DNA of 23,128 nt from JADGGM01 sp035277485 (lineage in GTDB: Bacteria > Gemmatimonadota > Gemmatimonadetes > Gemmatimonadales > Gemmatimonadaceae), in assembly GCA_035277485.1 (NCBI GenBank), contig DATEKK010000199.1, forward strand, positions 1 to 23,128, written 5' to 3'. The stretch's first letter is position 1, and every line of letters begins with the position of its first letter. The notes beneath the pieces are model-generated. The model was given only the letters and a program-made list of their open reading frames with translations. It searched no databases and was not told the origin of the DNA. This document shows, piece by piece, positions 8,992-16,709 of the stretch. The position numbers were made by a program, and so were the translations under genes.

Positions 8992-9948
8992 CTAGCGCTC
9001 GGCCTCCACTGCCACGGGCAACGGCGTCAACCAACCATACCGGTCATCGATACGACCGGTGGCAATACCCATGAACTGCTCCTGAATCGCTCGCGTGATC
9101 GGACCGGGCTTGCCGCTTCCGACTTGAATGCGATCGACCGATCGGATCGGCGTGAGCTCGGCCGCTGTACCGGAGAAAAAGAGCTCGTCCGCAATGTAGA
9201 GCATTTCTCGAGGCAGCGTCTGCTCCCGAACCTCGTAGCCCAAGTCCTGCGCGATACGCATCACGGAATCGCGCGTGATGCCGCTCAGGATACCTGACGA
9301 TAGTCCCGACGTGTACACGATGCCGTCACGCACGAGGAACAAGTTCTCCCCGCTTCCCTCGGCCACGTACCCGAAGGAGTCGAGCATGATGCCCTCGGAG
9401 TACTTGTCCATCCTCGCTTCGGTCTTGGACAACTGCGAGTTGAGGTAGTTGCCGCCGGCTTTCGCCAACGACGGGAACGTATCCGGCGCGGCACGCCGCC
9501 AGCTCGACACGCAGACATCCACTCCGTTAGCCAACGCGTCGTCGCCCAGGTAGCTGCCCCAGCGCCAGGCGATGATGAAGGTCTCGACCGGCACGTCCAC
9601 CGGGTACACCCCCATCTGCTCGCCCGTGCGAATCGCAACCGGGCGGAGATAGCAGGCGCGCACATCGTTGGCCGACACCGTGTCGAGACACGCCTGGACC
9701 AGCGCATCGACGCTGTGGCGCATCGGCATCCGGTAGATGCGACACGAGTCGTGCAGGCGGCGGATGTGATCGGGCAGGCGGAACACAGCCGGGCCGGCTG
9801 GTGTGTCGTAACAGCGGATGCCCTCGAACACGCACGATCCGTAATGCACCACGTGGCTCATCACGTGGATCGTGGCGTCATCCCAAGGGACTAACTGGCC
9901 GTCCCGCCATATCTTGGTCGTGCGTCCGTTAATGCTGCTGTCGGCCAT
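8992..9948 (-). CDS. ilvE: Branched-chain amino acid aminotransferase
   Basis: A 318-aa fold-type IV PLP aminotransferase that interconverts valine, leucine and isoleucine with their 2-oxo acids, using glutamate/2-oxoglutarate. The start KIWRDGQLVPWDDATIHVMSH and the HYGSCVFEGIRCY stretch (35-47) are characteristic of IlvE. The PLP lysine is K163 in SLAKAGGNYLNSQL. VAEGSGENLF (195-204), with E197, and SGILSGITRDSV mark the cofactor phosphate and carboxylate-binding parts. Length is the usual one for bacterial class I BCAT. No strong ribosome-binding site precedes the ATG. It stands alone rather than in an ilv operon. D-amino acid transaminase or aminodeoxychorismate lyase are related folds but fit the motifs less well. 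Confidence 0.93.
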   Translation of the reverse strand: MADSSINGRTTKIWRDGQLVPWDDATIHVMSHVVHYGSCVFEGIRCYDTPAGPAVFRLPDHIRRLHDSCRIYRMPMRHSVDALVQACLDTVSANDVRACYLRPVAIRTGEQMGVYPVDVPVETFIIAWRWGSYLGDDALANGVDVCVSSWRRAAPDTFPSLAKAGGNYLNSQLSKTEARMDKYSEGIMLDSFGYVAEGSGENLFLVRDGIVYTSGLSSGILSGITRDSVMRIAQDLGYEVREQTLPREMLYIADELFFSGTAAELTPIRSVDRIQVGSGKPGPITRAIQEQFMGIATGRIDDRYGWLTPLPVAVEAER

Positions 9949-9959
9949 CGAAAGGGCTG

Positions 9960-9988
9960 GTGAGAGAAAGTCAACAATACACTATGAT
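9960..9988 (+). promoter_or_regulatory. Possible sigma70-type promoter for the 10125 gene
   Basis: GTGAGA (9960-9965), 17 bases, TATGAT (9983-9988) matches the housekeeping consensus in 4 of 6 and 5 of 6 positions. It lies in the short AT-rich stretch of a divergent gap (9949-10124). It would give a leader of about 130 bases for the gene at 10125. The promoter of ilvE must share the same gap but I could not fix it. Confidence 0.3.
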
Positions 9989-10124
9989 AATGCGTCGCCA
10001 CCGTGACGGGGAATAGGGTGGCATTCAAGGCAAACGCTGGCGCGCCCGAGGTGTGGGTTGCGATCCGCTTGCGGCGCGTGCAGTTCGCATGCAATTCACA
10101 GCTGGCGACGTGCGAGGCGCAGCG

Positions 10125-11540
10125 ATGAACGCGAGGCCGAAGCGCTGGTCGATGTGGCCGCTGTTGGTGTGGGGCCTTTTTCTCATGATGGCCGTCCGCG
10201 CGGGCGCGCAGCAGGCGCCAACGAGGCCAGGCCGCATCACCGGCGTCGTGTTCGACAGCCTCGACGACAAGCCGTTAGGCGAAGCGTCCGTGTTCCTCAT
10301 CGGGACGCGGCTGTCGGTGACGACGAACGCGCAAGGCCGCTTCGTCTTCGACTCGGTTCCCGCCGGCGCGTACCGCCTGGCGTTCGAGTCGCCCGAGCTC
10401 GACGCGATCGGCATAACGCCTAACCCACAAGCAGTCTCCGTGCGCGAGGGCGCCGTGGACACGGTCGCGCTCTTCGTGCCGACCGTGTCGACCTTGCTCG
10501 ACGCGATGTGTCCGGCGAGCCGAGCGGCGGGCGGACAGAGCATCGTCGTGGGCACGGTGCGTGATGCCGCGAACGGCGCACCGGTTGCGGCAGCGACCGT
10601 CACGCTCTCGTGGACTGAGCTCAACGTGGTAAAGAAAGTGCTCGTCGAGGAGCGACATGTCGTGCCGGCAGTGACGTCGGCGGATGGGTCGTATGCGGTG
10701 TGCGGCGTTTCGGGCGATCTGCTCGTGATGATGCGGGCGGCGGCCGGACATCGCACGAGCGGCGTTCTCAGCGTGTATGTGGCGGGGCAGCACCTGGTCC
10801 GACAGGATTTGACCATCGCGCTCGGTTCGGATTCGGTCGTCTCGAGCCAGGCCGGACGAACGGCGACGCTCGTGGGCGTCGTCAGCGACGTGGAGGGACA
10901 TCCGCTTTCGAACGCGCAGGTCGAGCTCGTCGGCGTGCCGGGCACGTCCACGAGCGACGAACGGGGACGTTATCGATTGGGAAAGCTGCCGGGCGGCAGC
11001 TGGGACGCGCGGGTGCAGCGCATCGGCTTCTTACCGACCCGGCTCGCGGTCGTGTTGCACCCGAATTCGACCACGACCATGACGCTCACCCTGCGCGCGG
11101 CGACGACGACACTCGACACTGTGCGTGTACAGGCTCACCTGCCGGATGCATTCGCCTTACGGCGCAAAGCGCAACAGTATCCGGGCGCCACGTTTTTCAG
11201 TAAAGCGGCGATCGATTCGCTGCACGCGTCGCGGGTGACGGACATTCTGCGCCGCGCGCGCGGCGTGCAGTTGGTGGTACCCGACTCCGGCGGACCGCCG
11301 CTCGTGCAGATGCTTCGCTCGCGGTTTTCCGACTTGAATCACGCGGGCATCTGTCCGGTGGAGTATTACGTGGACGGCGTGCCGTTCGACATGCAGAACA
11401 GTCCCGACGCGTACTTCCATCCCGGCGACATCGTGGCGATCGAGGTGTACGACGGCGCCTCGACCATCCCGCCCGAGTACAAAGCGGGGTCGTCCGCGTG
11501 CGGCGTGGTGGTGATCTGGACCAACCGCGCGGCCAACTGA
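10125..11540 (+). CDS. Secreted protein with carboxypeptidase-regulatory-like repeats and a TonB-plug-like C-terminus
   Basis: A 471-aa protein. I chose ATG 10125 because GAGG lies 7 bases upstream and a signal peptide follows at once (WPLLVWGLFLMMAVRAGAQQ). The frame is open from GTG 10053, which would bury the signal. Three carboxypeptidase-regulatory-like Ig folds can be seen, each starting with a GxVxD-type strand: RITGVVFDSLDDKPL, VVGTVRDAANGAPV and LVGVVSDVEGHPL. The last about 130 residues resemble a TonB-receptor plug: SRVTDILRRARGVQLV, then YYVDGVPFD and HPGDIVAIEVYDGAS, ending in a VVVIWT strand. No 22-strand barrel follows, and no TonB box is obvious. It may be a periplasmic or surface partner for another barrel, or a decayed receptor with a maintained frame; the former is favoured because the frame is clean. 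Confidence 0.85.
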   Translation: MNARPKRWSMWPLLVWGLFLMMAVRAGAQQAPTRPGRITGVVFDSLDDKPLGEASVFLIGTRLSVTTNAQGRFVFDSVPAGAYRLAFESPELDAIGITPNPQAVSVREGAVDTVALFVPTVSTLLDAMCPASRAAGGQSIVVGTVRDAANGAPVAAATVTLSWTELNVVKKVLVEERHVVPAVTSADGSYAVCGVSGDLLVMMRAAAGHRTSGVLSVYVAGQHLVRQDLTIALGSDSVVSSQAGRTATLVGVVSDVEGHPLSNAQVELVGVPGTSTSDERGRYRLGKLPGGSWDARVQRIGFLPTRLAVVLHPNSTTTMTLTLRAATTTLDTVRVQAHLPDAFALRRKAQQYPGATFFSKAAIDSLHASRVTDILRRARGVQLVVPDSGGPPLVQMLRSRFSDLNHAGICPVEYYVDGVPFDMQNSPDAYFHPGDIVAIEVYDGASTIPPEYKAGSSACGVVVIWTNRAAN

Positions 11541-11545
11541 TGTCG

Positions 11546-11559
11546 GTTAGGCGTTAGGC
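11546..11559 (+). repeat. Tandem pair of the GTTAGGC word
   Basis: Two GTTAGGC copies lie end to end (11546-11552 and 11553-11559) between the convergent genes. The second copy overlaps the stop of the amidohydrolase: its TAA comes from the reverse form GCCTAAC. The same word occurs about thirty times elsewhere in the window. Confidence 0.8.
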
Positions 11560-12885
11560 GTCAGCGCCGGCGAGGTGCGCGGCCAGGCGCGAGGCGGTCT
11601 CGCGCACGCGCTCTGGCACGGCGCGATCGCCGGTGAGTACCCGGCCATCCACGGCGTGCAGCACGCCCGCCACCGTCACGAGCCGCGCGGGCGTGCCGCC
11701 TAACGCAAACACCGCGGCCGCCTCGGGGTTCGCGTCGCCGAATCCCGCCGGGAGCGGGAACGCGGCCAGGTCCGCCTCCTTGCCCACCTCGAGCGACCCG
11801 ATCCGATCGGCGACGCCCAGCGCGCGGGCGCCGCCGATCGTGGCGAGGGCGAGGGCATCGCGCGGCGCGATCGCATCCGGGCGGCCCGTGCGCGTCCGTT
11901 GGGCCAGCGTGGCCGCGCGCGCCTCCTCGAGCAGATCCATGCGATCGTTGGCGGCCATCGAGTCCGAACCCAACCCGACGGCGACGTTCGCGGCGAGCAG
12001 CGTGTCCAGCGGCGCAACGCCGTGGCCCAACTTTGCGTTGGACACGGGACAGTGCGCCACCGTGGCGCGTGCGGCGGCGATCATCGCGATGTCCGCATCA
12101 TCGATGCGCACGGCGTGGATGAGCAGCGGCCGCGCGTCGAGCACGCCTAACGCGCCGAGGAGGGCGATGGGGGATCGCGCGCGAGGCGCGACGGGAATGC
12201 CGCGGCTGCGCAACCCATCGGCGAAGGGGCCCTCGCCGTCGCGCACGAACCGCGTTTCGGCCTCGCTCTCGGCGATGTGCACCGCCACCGGATATCCCGC
12301 GCGCGCGACAAACGAAAACAGCGGGTCGCTCACCGTGTACGGCGCGTGCGGCGACACGCCAAGCCGAACGAGCGGCGTCTGTCGCGGCTCGAGCTCCGCG
12401 AGGCGGCGCCGCAATCCGGCGATGGCCTCGGCGACGCGCGCCTCCTCGGCAGACGGCGCAAACACCTCCTGATACATGATCCCGCGGACACCCATCTCGC
12501 ACATGGCCGCGAGCGCGACGCCCGAATCGCACGTGTCCGCGTACGTGGTGACGCCGGCGCGCACGCCTTCGGCAATGCCTAACCGGGCGGCATCGAGGTA
12601 GCGGTCGGGGTTCATCACCGTCACCTTCGCCATCTGCAGGCGCACGATCCAGTCGCGGAACGGCACATCGGGCATGAGGCCCCGGAACGCCGTGAGCTCG
12701 AGGTGCGTGTGCGCGTTGACGAGCCCCGGCAACAGCACCGCGTCCTCGAGGTCCACATCCTCGCCGGCGGGCGCCGACGCGCGCGGGCCGACGTACGCGA
12801 TGCGGCGTCCATCCACCACGACGGTGCCGTCACGAATCGACGGCGCCGTGATCGGCACGACCCACCGCGCGTGGTAGCGCTTCAT
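11554..12885 (-). CDS. Amidohydrolase, cytosine/guanine/SAH-deaminase-like (TRZ/ATZ family)
   Basis: A 443-aa metal-dependent hydrolase of the amidohydrolase superfamily. Metal and catalytic residues are present: NAHTHLEL (H59, H61), SPHAPYTVS (H180), VHIAES (H203, E206), LIHAV (H257) and GLGSDSMAAND (D308). The AHCPVSNAKLGHG segment (277-289) is typical of the deaminases that act on S-adenosylhomocysteine, 5'-methylthioadenosine or guanine. Small beta-sandwich parts flank the barrel (VVVDGRRIAYVG at the start, VAGVLHAVDGRVL at the end). It is the last gene of a run after PBP1A and the PHP gene, 16 bases behind the latter. Substrate is not settled by sequence; aminofutalosine deamination in menaquinone synthesis is another candidate. 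It appears cytoplasmic, with no signal peptide. Confidence 0.88.
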   Translation of the reverse strand: MKRYHARWVVPITAPSIRDGTVVVDGRRIAYVGPRASAPAGEDVDLEDAVLLPGLVNAHTHLELTAFRGLMPDVPFRDWIVRLQMAKVTVMNPDRYLDAARLGIAEGVRAGVTTYADTCDSGVALAAMCEMGVRGIMYQEVFAPSAEEARVAEAIAGLRRRLAELEPRQTPLVRLGVSPHAPYTVSDPLFSFVARAGYPVAVHIAESEAETRFVRDGEGPFADGLRSRGIPVAPRARSPIALLGALGVLDARPLLIHAVRIDDADIAMIAAARATVAHCPVSNAKLGHGVAPLDTLLAANVAVGLGSDSMAANDRMDLLEEARAATLAQRTRTGRPDAIAPRDALALATIGGARALGVADRIGSLEVGKEADLAAFPLPAGFGDANPEAAAVFALGGTPARLVTVAGVLHAVDGRVLTGDRAVPERVRETASRLAAHLAGADA

Positions 12886-12901
12886 CGGCTTGCGTTAGGC
12901 A

Positions 12902-13660
12902 TCAGACGCGCCATGGACGCGAGCCGTGTACCGCCGGATCGTACAGCTGGTCGTCGGGCACGCCGATCGAGCGCGTGAGCGCGATCGAGAACGAGATGTC
13001 GCCCACCTGATCCGGCTGGTGCCCGTCGGAGCCGAGTGAGAGGCGCACGCCGCGCTCGAACGCGCGCCGCACGAAGCGCACGTGCGGGCGATAGCGCGAC
13101 GACACCTCGAATGCGATCCCCCCGCGGTACAACGCCTCCACCGCGCGCTCCTCGCGCGGCTCGGTCCACAGCTTCTCGAGCGGATGGTCGCGCAGCGACA
13201 ACGGCAGCAACGTGGGGTGCGCCAGAATGTCCACGGGCATCTCGCGCGCGAATCGCTCGAACGACGCGAGATGCGCCTCCATGTAGGTATCCGGGTCCAG
13301 CCCCTCGGGAAACCGGCGCGAGAACATGTTGAGCGGCAGCTCGATGCCGGGCAGATACACGGCGTGCAGGGAGCCGATGTGGTGCGTGAAGCGCGCGGCC
13401 AAGGCGGGCGGAATCTCGCGCCAGAGCGAATCGTGCCAACAGAATTCGCCGCCGCGCGCGACCGGAAACCCGTCGAGCGTGTCGAGATACTCGCGGACAC
13501 CATCGACGCTCGCGATCGCGCCCTTCACGTCGCGCGAGATGTGGTCGGCGACGCTTGGCCTAACGCCGCGGCCGCGCACGGCGGTCACGAGCTCCGCCAC
13601 GTCGAGCGCGCCGTCGGACATCGTTGTGTGGGCGTGGCAGTCGAGCGGCTGCCAGCTCAC
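12902..13660 (-). CDS. PHP-domain phosphoesterase
   Basis: A 252-aa PHP (polymerase and histidinol phosphatase) protein. The metal-binding set is visible: DCHAHTTMSDG (H9, H11), VADHISRD (D39, H40), GGEF (E72), HIGSLHAVYL (H94, H99), ILAHPTLLP (H148) and LGSDGHQPDQ (D212, H214). Start is GTG 13658-13660, which overlaps the PBP stop as GTGA. The reading frame stays open upstream through the PBP gene, but that part is a shadow. Histidinol-phosphatase-like activity is the usual guess for this family, but no other his gene is near, and pairing with PBP1A suggests a different phosphoester substrate. Cytoplasmic by sequence. Confidence 0.88.
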   Translation of the reverse strand: MSWQPLDCHAHTTMSDGALDVAELVTAVRGRGVRPSVADHISRDVKGAIASVDGVREYLDTLDGFPVARGGEFCWHDSLWREIPPALAARFTHHIGSLHAVYLPGIELPLNMFSRRFPEGLDPDTYMEAHLASFERFAREMPVDILAHPTLLPLSLRDHPLEKLWTEPREERAVEALYRGGIAFEVSSRYRPHVRFVRRAFERGVRLSLGSDGHQPDQVGDISFSIALTRSIGVPDDQLYDPAVHGSRPWRV

Positions 13661-15771
13661 GGGTGCGACATCGGGTTGGGCTGCGCCGTGAGCGGCGAGT
13701 GTACGTCGCACTCGCGCGTCGGCTCGGTGCCCGGAATGAAGTACTCTGTGGTGACGTCGCTGTCCGGACAGAACGGATTCCGCAGCAGGCCCGTCGTCCA
13801 GTCGATGTCGCGCGAAATGATGTCCTCGGGGCGCGGCCAGTCCGGTGGATCGGGACGCCGCGCGTACACCTCGTTCATGAAGCCGAGCCACGCGGGCGCG
13901 GCGAGGCGGCCACCCTGGGCGTCCGACATGATTTTCTGCGGGCGGTCGAAGCCCATCCACACACCGGCCACGAGGTCGGGCGTGAAGCCGATGAACCAGA
14001 CGTCGGAATAGTCGTTGGTCGTGCCGGTCTTGCCGCCGGCCGGAATGTGAAATCCGGACGCCCAGATGGATGCCGCCGTGCCGCGGCGCACCACATCCTT
14101 CATCATGTCGACCATGAGCCACGCTTCTTCGGGCGAGAGCACGACGTAGCGCTGCGGGTTCGCCTGGAAGATCACGTGCCCGCTCGCGTCTTCGACGCGC
14201 GTGATGCCGAACGGCGTGGCGCGCACGCCCAACGTGGCGAACGTCGTGTACGCCGAGATCATTTCGAGCGGGTACACGTCGGCCGACCCGATGTGGATGG
14301 ATGGATACGGGGGAATGGGCGTCGTGATGCCCAACTGGCGCGCCATGGCGATGACGTTCTGCTCGCCCAGCTGAATGCCTAACCGAATGGTGGCCAGGTT
14401 GCGCGAACGGTACAACGCCCGCCGCATGGGCATGATGCCCTCGAACTTGAGGTCGTAGTTCTGCGGCGTCCACTCGGTTCCGTTGGGCTGCGGCACGATG
14501 AGCGGCGAATCGTCGAGCAGGTAGCTCGTGGGCAATCCGTTGTGGATCGCCGTCGCGTACACCACCGGCTTGAACGTGGAGCCGGGTTGCCTGAGCGCCT
14601 GCGTCGCGCGGTCGAACTTGGAGTCGTCGAAGTCGCGACCGCCGACGAGCGCGCGCACCGCACCCGTGCGCGGATCGACCGCGACGAACGCACCCTGCAG
14701 GTACGGCGAGTTCGCGGCGTCGCTCTGCCCCGACGCCGACCGCGCGGTGTATTGCTCGAACGTGGTGTGCTTGAATGCGCCGTATTTCCCTGCCTCGATC
14801 GCGCGCAGCTGCTTCTCGAGATTGCGCTCGGCCGCCGACTGGAGGTCGACATCGAGTGTGGTGTACACCTTGAGGCCGTCGGTGTACACCTTCTCGCCGA
14901 ACTGGTCCTCGAGTTGGCGGCGTACCCACTCCACGAAATACGGCGCGAGCTCGCCGGATTCTTCCTTGCGCGCGAGACGCAACGGGTACGCGCGCGCCAG
15001 TTGGGCATCTTCGGCGCTCACGACGCCCGCGCGCCGCATGAGCTCGATGATCGTGTTGCGCCGCTGAATCGCGCGTTCCGGGAAGCGGCGCGGGTTGTAG
15101 CGCTCGGGCGCTTTCGGCAATCCCGCGAGCGTGGCCGCTTCGGCGAGATTCAGATCGCGCACCGATTTGCCGAAGTAGCGCTGCGACGCCGTCTCGACGC
15201 CGTACGCGCCGTTGCCCAGGTAGATCTGATTCAGGTAGAGCTCGAGGATCTTGCTCTTGGGATAGAGCCGCTCGATCTCGCGCGCGACTTTGGCTTCTTT
15301 GATTTTGCGCGTGAGCGTTTTTTCGCGGCTGATCTTCTCGCTGAAAATGTTCCGCGCGAGCTGCATGGTGAGCGTCGAGAAGCCCTGCGCGTACGCGCCC
15401 GCGCCCACGTTGTGCACCGCGGCGCCGGCGACGCGGATCCAGTCGATGCCATGGTGTTGATAGAAGCGTTTGTCTTCGGTGATGACGAACGCTTGCTGCA
15501 CCGTTTTGGGAATTTCTGCGAGCGGCACGAGTGTGCGGCGCTCGAGTCCGAGCTCGGCCACGAAGCGTCCGTCGTCGGCGTACAGCTTGGACGTTTGGTG
15601 CGGCTGGAAGGCGTCGAGCTGGCGCGGATCGGGGCATGCGCTGCCGCGACACACGAGCGTCCACGACGCGTAGGCGAAGCCGGCCAGGAACGTCACCGCG
15701 AAGGTTGCGGCGAGCAGCAGCGGCCGCCTTACGCGCGACGGCTTACGCCGAGCGGACTGCCGGCCTGGCAT
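13657..15771 (-). CDS. Penicillin-binding protein 1A (class A, bifunctional)
   Basis: A 704-aa peptidoglycan synthase with a short basic cytoplasmic N-terminus and one membrane segment (about 17-38). The GT51 glycosyltransferase domain (about 65-235) has ITEDKRFYQHHGID (catalytic E99), GFSTLTMQLARN (130-141) and RKIKEAKVAREIE. The transpeptidase domain has SxxK as PGSTFK (S398, K401), SxN as SRN (456-458) and KTGT (581-584) in GGKTGTTNDYSD. All active-site residues are intact. It makes glycan strands from lipid II and crosslinks the stem peptides on the outer face of the inner membrane. The start ATG has no strong ribosome-binding site; a hairpin lies just upstream (15782-15808). It is the first gene of the three-gene minus operon. 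Confidence 0.95.
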   Translation of the reverse strand: MPGRQSARRKPSRVRRPLLLAATFAVTFLAGFAYASWTLVCRGSACPDPRQLDAFQPHQTSKLYADDGRFVAELGLERRTLVPLAEIPKTVQQAFVITEDKRFYQHHGIDWIRVAGAAVHNVGAGAYAQGFSTLTMQLARNIFSEKISREKTLTRKIKEAKVAREIERLYPKSKILELYLNQIYLGNGAYGVETASQRYFGKSVRDLNLAEAATLAGLPKAPERYNPRRFPERAIQRRNTIIELMRRAGVVSAEDAQLARAYPLRLARKEESGELAPYFVEWVRRQLEDQFGEKVYTDGLKVYTTLDVDLQSAAERNLEKQLRAIEAGKYGAFKHTTFEQYTARSASGQSDAANSPYLQGAFVAVDPRTGAVRALVGGRDFDDSKFDRATQALRQPGSTFKPVVYATAIHNGLPTSYLLDDSPLIVPQPNGTEWTPQNYDLKFEGIMPMRRALYRSRNLATIRLGIQLGEQNVIAMARQLGITTPIPPYPSIHIGSADVYPLEMISAYTTFATLGVRATPFGITRVEDASGHVIFQANPQRYVVLSPEEAWLMVDMMKDVVRRGTAASIWASGFHIPAGGKTGTTNDYSDVWFIGFTPDLVAGVWMGFDRPQKIMSDAQGGRLAAPAWLGFMNEVYARRPDPPDWPRPEDIISRDIDWTTGLLRNPFCPDSDVTTEYFIPGTEPTRECDVHSPLTAQPNPMSHP

Positions 15772-15781
15772 CGGTTGAGCG

Positions 15782-15808
15782 GTGAGTACGCGCGACGGCG
15801 TGACTCAC
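15782..15808. promoter_or_regulatory. Hairpin in the leader of the PBP1A gene
   Basis: GTGAGTACGC (15782-15791) pairs with GCGT-G-ACTCAC (15798-15808): ten base pairs with one bulged base and a six-base loop. It ends 11 bases before the PBP1A start and could affect ribosome loading. It has no following T-tract, so it is not a normal terminator. The rest of the 15772-15914 gap shows no gene and no promoter that I trust. Confidence 0.4.
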
Positions 15809-15914
15809 GCCGAAATCAGAGAGAGACAATGCGAATGATGAGGGCGAGAACGGCAAGCTAACCGTCGCTCATGGAGCCGGCAACGCAATGTGTTGTTCGA
15901 ACATGGTACGCGAG

Positions 15915-16343
15915 TCAGTCGAGCGGGTGTCTCCACCGGAGACCGGGATACCGCGCGAAGCCGCGATCGGTGGTGAGCCACTCGCTGCCGCTTTCGATTG
16001 CGAGTGCGGCGAGGTACGCATCGGGCACGTGGTTGCCTTTGGCGCCCGTGCGGCGGCACAGGTCGACGAAAATGTCCCAGTGACGTGTCCCGGCTTCGAG
16101 GGTGATGCAGGAGGGGCGCGCGCGCAGCTGGTCGACGAACTCGATCGCCTTCGCGAGCGGCGTCGGGGTTGTGAAGACGCGTGGGTGAGTGACGACGCGA
16201 AGAAAACCGCGGAGCACGAGCGGCGCGACAGCAAAGGCGCTCGCGCCGCTCGTCACGTGATTCAGCCAGTCGAGGTACTCGGCGTGCCGGTCGACATCGC
16301 GTCGGTGGGCATAGACGAGCACGTTGACGTCGGGCAGCACCAT
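15915..16343 (-). CDS. vapC: VapC-like PIN-domain toxin
   Basis: A 142-aa PIN-domain protein, the normal size for VapC RNase toxins. LPDVNVLVYAHRRD gives the first acidic residue (D5). GNHVPDAYLAALAIESG (D108) and EWLTTDRGFARYPGLRWRHPL (D126) give the distal ones. The second position where many PIN proteins carry Glu is not obvious (VAPLVLRGFLRVV), so activity should be tested rather than assumed. The start ATG overlaps the antitoxin stop by one base (TGATG), the usual layout of a coupled toxin. Expected action is cleavage of RNA, held in check by the upstream antitoxin. Confidence 0.9.
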   Translation of the reverse strand: MVLPDVNVLVYAHRRDVDRHAEYLDWLNHVTSGASAFAVAPLVLRGFLRVVTHPRVFTTPTPLAKAIEFVDQLRARPSCITLEAGTRHWDIFVDLCRRTGAKGNHVPDAYLAALAIESGSEWLTTDRGFARYPGLRWRHPLD

Positions 16344-16582
16344 CAGGTGCCGTCCACCGCGTCTCTCAGCGCGCTGCTGTCATCGAGGTCGATGCCGGGG
16401 CGAAGGCCGCCGCGACCATAGGTCGGAAGCGGGGTTGGTGCCGGCGGGGCACGACGTGAGCGCCGCGCCAAGGCTTCGCGCAGCGCGTCCTCGATGACGG
16501 CAGTGAGTGTGCGTCCCGTTTCGACGGCGAAGCGCTTGGCGTCGCGCAGCAACACATCGTTCAGGCGAAGTGTCGTCCTCAT
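16343..16582 (-). CDS. vapB: VapB-like ribbon-helix-helix antitoxin
   Basis: A 79-aa protein. Residues 1-40 form a ribbon-helix-helix DNA-binding unit (TTLRLNDVLL strand, then DAKRFAVETGRTLTAVIEDALREAL). The tail (LPTYGRGGLRPGIDLDDSSALRDAVD) is the usual kind of toxin-binding segment. I chose ATG 16582 rather than the in-frame ATG 16594. The latter lies inside the predicted -10 element, and the predicted transcription start falls at or within about one base of 16582. No ribosome-binding site precedes 16582, consistent with a leaderless message. Expected to bind VapC and repress its own promoter. Confidence 0.88.
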   Translation of the reverse strand: MRTTLRLNDVLLRDAKRFAVETGRTLTAVIEDALREALARRSRRAPPAPTPLPTYGRGGLRPGIDLDDSSALRDAVDGT

Positions 16583-16589
16583 ACATAAA

Positions 16590-16618
16590 GACATACGATT
16601 AAGACAGAAATATGTCAA
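16590..16618 (-). promoter_or_regulatory. vapBC promoter with overlapping inverted-repeat operator
   Basis: On the minus strand TTGACA (16618-16613), 17 bases, TATGTC (16595-16590) form a good sigma70-type promoter. The -35 is a perfect match. The arms GACATA (16616-16611) and TATGTC (16595-16590) form an exact 6-bp inverted repeat spaced by 15 bases. A dimeric repressor bound there would cover both promoter boxes. The stretch is strikingly AT-rich compared with its surroundings. Confidence 0.6.
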
Positions 16619-16674
16619 CGCGCCACTCACCCCGTTGGCGGCGAATTCGAGCACTCGCCGACGACCGAGAGCAG

Positions 16675-16705
16675 GTGACACCCGGGCGCGACGCGCATAG
16701 TTTTG
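16675..16705 (+). promoter_or_regulatory. Possible promoter directly upstream of tyrS
   Basis: GTGACA (16675-16680) is a 5 of 6 -35 match, with TAGTTT 17 bases later (16698-16703), a weak -10. TAGTTTTG (16698-16705) also fits the TAnnTTTG element known from Bacteroidota promoters. It ends only four bases before the tyrS ATG, so the message would be nearly or fully leaderless. No Shine-Dalgarno sequence is seen, which agrees with this. Confidence 0.35.
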
Positions 16706-16709
16706 CCGC

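Noticed and set aside
13661..15664. Upstream extension of the PHP reading frame
   Set aside because: It overlaps PBP1A in another frame; PBP1A has all its catalytic motifs. The PHP protein starts at the GTGA overlap.
14542..15861. 439-aa plus-strand reading frame opposite PBP1A
   Set aside because: Antisense shadow with no recognisable domain.
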